Assembly: GCA_030427485.1 (NCBI GenBank)
Contig: JAUICG010000020.1
Location: forward strand, 38,362 to 102,361
DNA: 64,000 bases
DNA from: Gammaproteobacteria bacterium
Lineage (GTDB): Bacteria > Pseudomonadota > Gammaproteobacteria > Pseudomonadales > Halieaceae
Direction: 5' to 3'
Part shown: positions 54,234-61,549 of the stretch, piece after piece
Layout: every line of letters begins with the position of its first letter
How positions within the stretch are numbered: the stretch's first letter is position 1
Program-made: the position numbers and the translations under genes
Notes under the pieces: generated by a model
What the model saw: the letters and a program-made list of their open reading frames with translations, nothing else
Database searches by the model: none
What the model was told of the DNA's origin: nothing

Positions 54234-54551
54234 TCATGCTCCATCGCCGGACTGAATAGAGCCATACCGCCCCTGGTAGTCCGCCAGCAACTTTGCCAGC
54301 ATTTCGTGCATTCGCTTGGCGGCGAAAGGACTTAGAATGACCCGGTTGTTCAACTCAATCTTTACCTCGTTGGCAGCGTGCTCCCAGCTCTGGTTCAGGC
54401 CAAAATTAAGAACGACCTCCTCGCGGGTGCAATTCATGGTGCACACGTTGGCATAGGAGCTTTTCAGGTTCGAGGTGTCGAAACTGACCTTGGGACTGAT
54501 CCCTGCGGGTTTCTCGGTGGTCCCCGTCTCCTCCTTCGGCTTTCCAGCCAT
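54234..54551 (-). CDS. DUF3467 family protein
   Basis: A 105-residue protein. The family core is clear: YANVCTMNCTREEVVLNFGLNQ, then VILSPFAAKRMHEMLAKLLADYQGRYG, with a short charged N-terminus (MAGKPKEETGTTEKPAG). The start ATG has GAGGA eight bases upstream. DUF3467 proteins are small and widespread; the family has no settled function. It lies between the export-type operon and the giant gene, in the same direction, so a role in the same process is plausible but unproven. No signal peptide. Confidence 0.82.
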   Translation of the reverse strand: MAGKPKEETGTTEKPAGISPKVSFDTSNLKSSYANVCTMNCTREEVVLNFGLNQSWEHAANEVKIELNNRVILSPFAAKRMHEMLAKLLADYQGRYGSIQSGDGA

Positions 54552-54611
54552 GTTGCAGATCCTCTGTGCTTCTTGCAGTAGAAAACGAACTCTCAGTATA
54601 GCAAAACATTA

Positions 54612-54824
54612 ATGGCTAGCCCTGTGTTACGGAGCCGGGTCGCAAGCGGCCTCCCAAGCCAGTATAGCCAAAACTTCCCCGCGCTGGATGGGCAGTTGTA
54701 TGCTCAAGGGAAGAGCCTGCCCACGCATGTTCTTCAGGCATTCGAGGCGTATCTGAAGTGCGGCCGTTTCGAACACGGGTTCCTGCGGATGCGCTGTGAC
54801 CGGTGCCATTGCAACAGTGGGTGA
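54612..54824 (+). pseudogene. IS91-family transposase, N-terminal fragment
   Basis: A 70-codon frame whose end reads HVLQAFEAYLKCGRFEHGFLRMRCDRCH, the N-terminal zinc-binding domain of IS91/IS1294-type transposases. After the CxxC-like cluster the frame stops (CNSG). The rest of the transposase, including the Tyr catalytic region, is absent. The break is six bases from the stop of the duplicated-domain lipoprotein gene, so an old IS91 insertion or deletion event is likely here. Confidence 0.72.
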
Positions 54825-54829
54825 TCAGA

Positions 54830-56422
54830 CTAACAGCCGGTTGGAGGTAGGCGCCAGAACCATGCTCCGGGGGTAAAATAGTTTTGTGGCTCTGGAAATT
54901 CGTCACACAGTTGTGCTCTGTCAGGGATACTTCCAATAACATGGATTATGCTTGCCACATAAGGAAGATAGTCTCCCGCATGATAAATTGGGGGCTCATT
55001 CTGCAATCCAGAGGCATACCGCTTCCCTTCGGTGACGTAGGTTGGGCGAAATCCCCCAACATCGAAAAACGCACGGCCAAACTTTTCGACTTCTGTGGGA
55101 AAGTAAGTGCAGTGAAAGTGGTTTGGCCATAGCGAACGATCAACGCCATCGAAAGGAGAAGAGTCGATAAATTCATTGAACAACGCCCCAACATCGTCAG
55201 CTGTCGCAAAGTTCCAACCCGCTGCGTCGTAGCCATTTACAATACTACAATATGGACCTGGAATAACGCCTATTTCGAGTCCGCGTAAAATGCAGTCATA
55301 GTCAACACCCAAAAACAGATCGGGCTGCACCCACTCCTTACCGCTAACTGACACTATATCCGTGATGGCCGGGCAACCGGTATCTGTATCGCCAGCGCGA
55401 AGCGGACAAATGTCTTCTCCATGATACTTACCGTCTCCATCGCTATCTACGCCCGGGTCTGGTCGCCAAAGCCAGACTGGTCGGGCATCGCGTGAATCAT
55501 CAGGTGACATAGCATAATCTGCAGTGGTCGCGGAGTCCGGCACGCTACCAATATTATGATCTATGCTTGCTGAACGCACTCGCTCAGATAATGGGAAAGG
55601 CTCGAAAGTTCCCCACATAATGGCGCTAGCGGATCTATAATGTTGATGAGTATACGTCGGTCGAAAACCACCAACATCAAAAAAGGAGCGACCAAATTTT
55701 TCGACTTCCGTAGGAGTGTAACTCATAGATTCATCGGTGAAAGGCCGCGAATCTATAAATGCGTTGAACAACTCGCCTACTGTTTCGGGGGTGCCGACCG
55801 TCCATCCGGACACATCCCAATCACCCAAAATGCCGATGCAGAAACGCTCCTCGCATACATTGGTAAGTTGCTCATAAGATATGCTTAGCAGATCGGGCTG
55901 TGCCCATGCCAGACCTTCAACCACCACGTAGTCAGTGCCGGAAATCGGGGGGCAACCGGTGACCGTGCCGGGTCCCGGGTTGGTAGGGCACTGGTCATCT
56001 GCATTCAGGAAACCGTCTCCATCATGATCAGGTCGCCAGAACTCAGCAGTTGGTACGGCTATTAGGTCTAGCATGGCAAAGACTTCGGGGTCTTCGTAGC
56101 CCTCACAATACATTTCACAAACATCGCCAACAGCGTTGGCCTTAGTGTTCGGACTTGTAACAAAAGTGAGGTCACAGTCACGCCATTGTTTAAACTCCCA
56201 GCCAGGCCGTGGAACAGCACGGGCTGATACAAAATCGGTGGAACCAGGCTCAAGACATTGCGCACCGGTGTAACAGGTACCCTGCTCAGATGTACAAATA
56301 GTGGAGCCATTGCTATCTACCAGGTCACCTTCCCCTTCAATGGCAAGTTGAAAACGACAGCTAGACAATACGAACGCGAGACAAAGTACAGCCGGTGTAT
56401 TTAGAATTCGCATAAGTTGCAT
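54830..56422 (-). CDS. Lipoprotein with thrombospondin-3 repeats and an internal domain duplication
   Basis: A 530-residue protein with a lipobox (AFVLSSC; Cys at about residue 22) and a Cys-rich N-terminal segment. Two copies of a domain of about 150 residues follow, each preceded by a calcium-type D-x-D-x-D-G repeat (DHDGDGFLNADDQCP; DSDGDGKYHGEDICP). Matching cores are WAQPDLLSISYEQL / WVQPDLFLGVDYDC, DVSGWTVGTPETVGELFNAFID / DAAGWNFATADDVGALFNEFID, and PTEVEKFGRSFFDVGGFRPTY / PTEVEKFGRAFFDVGGFRPTY. I do not recognise the domain. The gene's stop touches an IS91 fragment. The start could also be the ATG at 56413 (MRILNTP); neither has a strong ribosome site. Confidence 0.8.
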   Translation of the reverse strand: MQLMRILNTPAVLCLAFVLSSCRFQLAIEGEGDLVDSNGSTICTSEQGTCYTGAQCLEPGSTDFVSARAVPRPGWEFKQWRDCDLTFVTSPNTKANAVGDVCEMYCEGYEDPEVFAMLDLIAVPTAEFWRPDHDGDGFLNADDQCPTNPGPGTVTGCPPISGTDYVVVEGLAWAQPDLLSISYEQLTNVCEERFCIGILGDWDVSGWTVGTPETVGELFNAFIDSRPFTDESMSYTPTEVEKFGRSFFDVGGFRPTYTHQHYRSASAIMWGTFEPFPLSERVRSASIDHNIGSVPDSATTADYAMSPDDSRDARPVWLWRPDPGVDSDGDGKYHGEDICPLRAGDTDTGCPAITDIVSVSGKEWVQPDLFLGVDYDCILRGLEIGVIPGPYCSIVNGYDAAGWNFATADDVGALFNEFIDSSPFDGVDRSLWPNHFHCTYFPTEVEKFGRAFFDVGGFRPTYVTEGKRYASGLQNEPPIYHAGDYLPYVASIIHVIGSIPDRAQLCDEFPEPQNYFTPGAWFWRLPPTGC

Positions 56423-56576
56423 GCAATCTGTACTATACGCGAGGGCAGGATATATTTATTCCACCGAGACCCTATAGTGCGCAAATTGGTCGCTGGAATG
56501 TCTGAATGTAGCTTAGTCCTAATATCTTGTCCACATCAGCCTAATGGGCAGTGCCAACCCGGTAACGTACCTGCGC

Positions 56577-57428
56577 CTATCGCGACAGGGGACCGGATGG
56601 GTCACCACTTTCTTCGTCGATCAGATGCGCCAGACAGCCTGTCCCGGAAGTCAGTTCCATATTGCTGTTATCGATCTCCAGCCTGACCAGGAAGGTACCA
56701 CTGGCAGGGTCTATCACCTTGTCGATCAGGGACGGACTGGCAGACAAGCTCCGGCTGGTCGGGAGGTTGATATCCACCTGGAAAATCGATGTCTTCGTGA
56801 CCCGGTGCAGCAGGTCTGCCTCGACGAGCAAATCGACGCGCAACGGATCGATACCGGAGATCTCGATGAGGTCCGGAGGGTCGGCGTATTCACCCTCCTT
56901 GACCAGAACCTTGCTCACGACACCGGCATGGGTAGCCCGGATGATCTTGCGCTCATAAGCGGATTGGGCTCGCTCATGCTCGAGTTCGGCAAGTTTCATC
57001 TGCTCCTGCACCGCCAGCAGCTCCGCCTCGGCCACCCGTAGCGCGTTCTCGGATTCCTCGACTTCCAGGTCCGAAATTGTCCGCTTCTGCTGCAGGGAAT
57101 AGAGTCGGTCATACCGGCTCTTCTCGAAATTCAGTCGCGCCGTCGCCGACGCCAGGGGCGCCTCCATATTGGCCTTGAACTCCGACAACTTGACGACGAG
57201 TTGCTCGTCACTCGCCTCCAGCATGGCGAGCACCTGGCCCGGCTCTACTAACTGACCACGTTTGACCCGGACTTCCTTCACCTGGCCTTCGCGAGGCGCA
57301 CTCAGCACCGAGACTTTATTCGGCAGCAGTACACACTGCCACTCCCGGGCGCCGGCTGTCCCGGCGCCAAGCTGTAAGGTCGCGCTAATCAGGAGAACGC
57401 ACGTGGTTTTTCCGCACTGCCTAGCCAA
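56577..57428 (-). CDS. HlyD/RND-type periplasmic adaptor protein (small)
   Basis: A 283-residue adaptor. I place the start at the TTG at 57428, which has GGGAG nine bases upstream and gives a proper signal peptide (CVLLISATLQLGAGTAGA); the frame is open further upstream inside the SecA gene. The mature protein has the first half-lipoyl (LSAPREGQVKEVRVKRGQLVEPGQVLAML), a coiled-coil hairpin of about 70 residues (LEVEESENALRVAEAELLAVQEQMKLAELEHER), the second half-lipoyl (IIRATHAGVVSKVLVKEGEY) and a beta-barrel. It starts eight bases inside the SecA-like gene, so it is co-translated. It probably bridges an inner-membrane exporter to the outer membrane. Confidence 0.82.
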   Translation of the reverse strand: MARQCGKTTCVLLISATLQLGAGTAGAREWQCVLLPNKVSVLSAPREGQVKEVRVKRGQLVEPGQVLAMLEASDEQLVVKLSEFKANMEAPLASATARLNFEKSRYDRLYSLQQKRTISDLEVEESENALRVAEAELLAVQEQMKLAELEHERAQSAYERKIIRATHAGVVSKVLVKEGEYADPPDLIEISGIDPLRVDLLVEADLLHRVTKTSIFQVDINLPTSRSLSASPSLIDKVIDPASGTFLVRLEIDNSNMELTSGTGCLAHLIDEESGDPSGPLSR

Positions 57429-59418
57429 AGTAGAACGACTCCCTGAATTTCCTCTGCTGTTTCTGCAGGGACGACCGGATATGCCGGCCCTGCCACTGTG
57501 TCCTGATCTGAGCGTAGGCGAAGCAGGCCCGGATAATGCGTCTTGCCAACGGTCCGCCCGACACAATCAGCCGGCCGAGCCATTCAGTAAAGCCCGCCTG
57601 GAACTCGCGCGCCAGCAGCGGGTCGTCGCAGGACAGGATGTACTCGTAGCTGCCCGGGTCACCCTGCCGCGCCGTGCGCCCAAAAAGCTGTCGGTCCACC
57701 CGCCTGCTGTCCGCCATGTTCGCGGCGATGACGTGCAGGCCTCCCGCCTTCCGTACGGCCGGCTCCAGGGCAATATCTGTACCGCGGCCAGCCATACCGG
57801 TCGCCACGACGACACTGCCCTTCATACCTGCCTGTTCTATGATAGCCGACTCCTCAGCGTCCTGCGCGGCATTGAGCACCTTGCGGCTTATGCCCTTGTC
57901 CGCCAGGTGCTGCCCTAGCTGCTCTGACTCCAGTACGGAGCCCGTCCCGACCAGCACGGGCCGCCCCTCGTCCAGGCACCGGCGTATCCGTTTTTCGATC
58001 GCGGCAAACTTTTCAGGCCTCGATGGATGATAGCCATGTCCAAGAAACCGTCCACGGTAACTGAGGTTCCTGGGGACCTTGATGAAGGGCAAATGGTAGG
58101 TGCGCCAGACCTCGTTCGCCACCTCCCGGACCGTGCCCGTCATCCCGCACAGGTGCATGTAGCCGCAGAAGAATTCCTGGTAGGTGGTCTTGTTGAGTAC
58201 ATGCTTGTCCGACGTCAGGGAAACACCTTCCTTGACCTCCAATAGCTGGTGCATGCCGTGCTGGAGCGAGCGGTCCGGCATGGGCCGCCCTGTATTTTCG
58301 TCCACCAGCACGACCTCATCATCGCGCACGATATATTGCTCGTCGCGGGTAAACAGGTGAATGCTGGCGAGGGCTGATTCAACGAGGTGCACAGCATCTC
58401 CCAGCGCGGTGCCAGGAAACAGCGTTCTGGCCTGGGCGGCGACCTCGGCAAGTCCCGGTTCGAGCAGCCTGACCGACTTCCTGCTGACGCTGAGTGAGTA
58501 GTGCGTCTGCGGGTTGAGCTGTGCAGCAAAAGTCATCGCACTTGCATACTGTTCCGGCTCGAAATGGGAGGCTTCAGCCGACTGGGACAGGATAAGCGGG
58601 GTCTTGGCATCGTCGATCAGGACACTGTCGGCCTCATCGACGATCGCGACATCCAGCCCGCCCTGGACAATTCCCGAGGAGGCATCCGTGCCAAGCGTTG
58701 CTCGCGCCAGCAGACTAGCCTTCCTCGACGTCGAGCGCCCGAGGACCGCGAGGTCCTTAAGGTAATCAAACGCCACTTCCTTGTTGGAGAGATACACGAC
58801 AGCACTCGAATAAGCCGCTTTTCTCTCCGGTGGTTCCTGGCCGTCCACGACGCTAGCCACAGATACTCCCATGCGTTGGAACACCGGTAGAAAGTACTCA
58901 GCATCCCGGCTGGCGAGGTAATCGTTCGATGTGACCACGTGGACCCTGCGGCCCTGGAAGGCCATCAGGCAGGCCGCCGTACACGCCACGAGGGATTTAC
59001 CCTCCCCAGTATCGACTTCCGCCAGCACGCCCTTCGTGAGCAGCCAGGATGCGATCAACTGTACATCGTAGTGCGCAAGGCCCAGCTCCCGATGGCTGAC
59101 TTCGCGCACAAGCGCCAGCAATTCGCAGACCTGGTCATTGCTCAATCCATGCACCGATTTGTGGCGGATGTCCTGCGTACGTTCATCGAGCTGACTATCT
59201 GTCAGGCCGGCAAGCTCATCGACATACGCCCTCACCCTGGCCGGTACGCGACGCCAGGGCCTCGCCGCCTTCCACACCCGGAAACGCAGCCCGGCAATGC
59301 CCCGCCGCAGCAGCGCCTCGACGGCTCCCTGCCCAAAGGCGTAGTAGTGATTCCGGGGAAGGACCGACTGCAAGTCCAACTGCGCCGGCTGCCAGCCGAT
59401 GCTGTTAACCGAAGACAC
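57421..59418 (-). CDS. SecA-like ATPase paralogue lacking the SecA C-terminal domains
   Basis: A 665-residue protein that keeps the SecA motor: Walker A T-G-E-G-K-S (about residues 137-142), VHVVTSNDYLASRDAEYF, Walker B/DEAD-type DEADSVLIDDAKTPLI, GMTGTVREVANEVW, TGMAGRGTDIAL, and DSRRVDRQLFGRTARQGDPGSYEYILS. The helical-scaffold, helical-wing and zinc-binding C-terminal parts of housekeeping SecA are absent (665 residues against about 900). The C-terminus is basic (QKQQRKFRESF). The start is probably the GTG at 59418, with GGAGG five bases upstream, rather than the TTG at 59430. It overlaps the M50 gene by 14 bases. This is a SecA paralogue in an operon with M50/HlyD proteins, so it is probably devoted to a special cargo, not the general Sec pathway. 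Confidence 0.88.
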   Translation of the reverse strand: MSSVNSIGWQPAQLDLQSVLPRNHYYAFGQGAVEALLRRGIAGLRFRVWKAARPWRRVPARVRAYVDELAGLTDSQLDERTQDIRHKSVHGLSNDQVCELLALVREVSHRELGLAHYDVQLIASWLLTKGVLAEVDTGEGKSLVACTAACLMAFQGRRVHVVTSNDYLASRDAEYFLPVFQRMGVSVASVVDGQEPPERKAAYSSAVVYLSNKEVAFDYLKDLAVLGRSTSRKASLLARATLGTDASSGIVQGGLDVAIVDEADSVLIDDAKTPLILSQSAEASHFEPEQYASAMTFAAQLNPQTHYSLSVSRKSVRLLEPGLAEVAAQARTLFPGTALGDAVHLVESALASIHLFTRDEQYIVRDDEVVLVDENTGRPMPDRSLQHGMHQLLEVKEGVSLTSDKHVLNKTTYQEFFCGYMHLCGMTGTVREVANEVWRTYHLPFIKVPRNLSYRGRFLGHGYHPSRPEKFAAIEKRIRRCLDEGRPVLVGTGSVLESEQLGQHLADKGISRKVLNAAQDAEESAIIEQAGMKGSVVVATGMAGRGTDIALEPAVRKAGGLHVIAANMADSRRVDRQLFGRTARQGDPGSYEYILSCDDPLLAREFQAGFTEWLGRLIVSGGPLARRIIRACFAYAQIRTQWQGRHIRSSLQKQQRKFRESFYFG

Positions 59419-61534
59419 CCTGGCCTCCAAACCGGGAGATGAACAGCTGCTTCAGGGCCAGGACAACCTGGCCGTACAGCGTCTCATCCTCGAAGCTCAG
59501 CCGTACCCTGGCGCCGGTGCCCGGGCGCGGCAGATCATTGAAATCCGGGACAGCCACCGTCAGTTCATAACGCCGCATGGAGGGAGATGCGTCATCGCGC
59601 CGCGTTTTACCCCCTTTTCCTCCGCCGTCCTCGACAATTTCTATGGGGATCAGGCTGAGCCGTTCGGCGACAAATTCAGTGCCGATGTCCGGGACAAAGC
59701 GCACCTCAACGCCCTGCAGTTCCGAGTTCACAAGCCCGAACAGCGTCTGCGGAAACTCCGCCTTGACATAAACCCTGGTATTTTCGCTCAGCACATACCC
59801 CATCCGCTGACCACGCGTCGCAAAGGCTCCCCTTGTCTGAAACGCCGGATCGATGATGACCTCGCCTGCTTTCTGGCTGCGTACGTCCTGGCTGGCTGCA
59901 CGCGTTTCTATTTCAGCCAGGAGACTTTTCGCGTACTTGATTTCATCTTCGATGATCTTTTGCTCCACGGCCGAGCGATTCAGCACGTCGAACTGCCGCG
60001 TCCTGAGTTCCCGCAACCGGGCTTCCAGCCGCTTGATTTCATGTACCAGCGACGGGTCGTTGACCGCCACCAGGAGGTCGCCCTCGGCCACACTACGGTC
60101 TGTTACCGGGAGCGCCGTCAACGCTCCAGACACGGGTGAGCGAACGGTGGCATCGTCCGGCAGGTCCAGCACGCCGCTGAGCACCGCGCGGTGCGGTACG
60201 GGCACGAGGAAGAAACACGCGATAAGTATTACCGCGGTGGTGTAGCCGAGGTAGATGCGGCCACCGCGGATATCGCGCAGCCTGTGCCTCTGGACAAGAA
60301 AATCCAGCAGTTTGAAGAACGGGATGACAATCCACATCAGTATCGTCAACGCCGCGAGCAGGCTGCCGATGACGAAATGGATGTCGAGCAGGAACAGCAC
60401 GATGGTCGCGATGATCACCACGCGGTACAACTGGGAAAGCACGAAATAGCTCACCAGAATCCGTCGTTCCCTGCCGTCCGCCACGTCCGTTTTCGTTCCC
60501 ACTCGCAAACCGAAGAAACGTGAGACCACCTGGGCGATGTACCCATCCGACCGCTTCTTCAGGTTCGGCATTTCTATGAGATCAGACAGAATGTAATAGC
60601 CGTCAAACTTGACCAGGGGGTTCGCGTTAAAAAAGAGCGTGGTCACGGAACTCATCAGGAAAATGTTGAAGGCGTAGTAGCTGACCATACCGCCTTCGAC
60701 TGAGAGCCAAATATAGAAGGCCGCGGAAGACACCATCAGCTCCGCGAACATCCCTGCGGCGGCGACTTTCGCGCGTTGATACTTGTTGCGCAGGGCCCAC
60801 GTGGCCGAGGCATCCACATAGGGAATCGGTGCGAAGACAATGAAGTTGATACCCATGTCCGTCACGGAGGCGCCGTAATGCCTCGCCACGATGCCGTGCC
60901 CCAGCTCGTGGACCAACTTGACCAGGATGAATGCAACGAGCAGCCCCGGGTTGGAGAGCACAGAATCGAAAGAGCGTTGCATCTCGTACAGCACGTCGTC
61001 CCAGTACAGGTAGGTGAGTAGCAGCACCGGCAGGACCAGAACTGCCCAGGCCATTGAAAATAATGATGATTTCAGGAATGGCAGTGCTCGATCGAGGCGC
61101 CTCAGGAACCTGTCCGGATTCCACAGATGCACCTTCTGGGACAGGGGATTGATCAATCGCGAGAAAAACTGCTTCCTCTTCTGCCTGACTGTACCGGACA
61201 CAAAGGAGTGGGTATCGGGATTGCGGTCAAAGACGATCGCATTGCCCTCGTAGAGGGAATTGATCAACAACAGCAGCTGGTTCTGGTTGAGGGCCTGCTG
61301 CTCACCGCCCCGGGCCAACGCGGCGGCTATCTCCCCGACGGTCTGTTCGCCCGTACACCACCACAGCAGTCGATACGCCTCCGGCTCCAGCTTCAGGAAA
61401 TGGCCGCCCTGCGCATCCTGCACCACGTAGGCCGTCTCGCCCCGGTACTTATGACGATTAAACCGGACATGCGGCGCCAGCCGGGGTCTTAAGCCCTTCA
61501 CATGGTGCCAGTCCTGGCTGAACGGGTTGGTCAT
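59405..61534 (-). CDS. PqqD-like / M50 membrane metalloprotease / HlyD-like fusion protein
   Basis: A 709-residue protein. Residues about 10-110 form a PqqD-like winged-helix domain (FLKLEPEAYRLLWWCTGEQTVGEIA). The M50 (site-2-protease-like) catalytic part has H-E-L-G-H (H209, E210, H213) in LVKLVHELGHGIVARHYGA and the second metal-ligand motif NPLVKFDGYYILSD (305-318) between TM segments. After more TM segments, residues about 470-690 are a HlyD-like barrel-sandwich with a helical hairpin (ATVRSPVSGALTALPVTD ... VHEIKRLEARLRELRTRQFDV). The combination suggests intramembrane proteolysis coupled to export. It is 15 bases downstream of the GAF/HlyD gene and overlaps the SecA-like gene. Confidence 0.88.
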   Translation of the reverse strand: MTNPFSQDWHHVKGLRPRLAPHVRFNRHKYRGETAYVVQDAQGGHFLKLEPEAYRLLWWCTGEQTVGEIAAALARGGEQQALNQNQLLLLINSLYEGNAIVFDRNPDTHSFVSGTVRQKRKQFFSRLINPLSQKVHLWNPDRFLRRLDRALPFLKSSLFSMAWAVLVLPVLLLTYLYWDDVLYEMQRSFDSVLSNPGLLVAFILVKLVHELGHGIVARHYGASVTDMGINFIVFAPIPYVDASATWALRNKYQRAKVAAAGMFAELMVSSAAFYIWLSVEGGMVSYYAFNIFLMSSVTTLFFNANPLVKFDGYYILSDLIEMPNLKKRSDGYIAQVVSRFFGLRVGTKTDVADGRERRILVSYFVLSQLYRVVIIATIVLFLLDIHFVIGSLLAALTILMWIVIPFFKLLDFLVQRHRLRDIRGGRIYLGYTTAVILIACFFLVPVPHRAVLSGVLDLPDDATVRSPVSGALTALPVTDRSVAEGDLLVAVNDPSLVHEIKRLEARLRELRTRQFDVLNRSAVEQKIIEDEIKYAKSLLAEIETRAASQDVRSQKAGEVIIDPAFQTRGAFATRGQRMGYVLSENTRVYVKAEFPQTLFGLVNSELQGVEVRFVPDIGTEFVAERLSLIPIEIVEDGGGKGGKTRRDDASPSMRRYELTVAVPDFNDLPRPGTGARVRLSFEDETLYGQVVLALKQLFISRFGGQGVFG

Positions 61535-61549
61535 TGCGGACGCCTCAGA

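Noticed and set aside
57421..59418. SecA-like gene as the housekeeping SecA
   Set aside because: It lacks the scaffold, wing and zinc-binding C-terminal regions and lies in an HlyD/M50 operon, so a specialised paralogue is far more likely.
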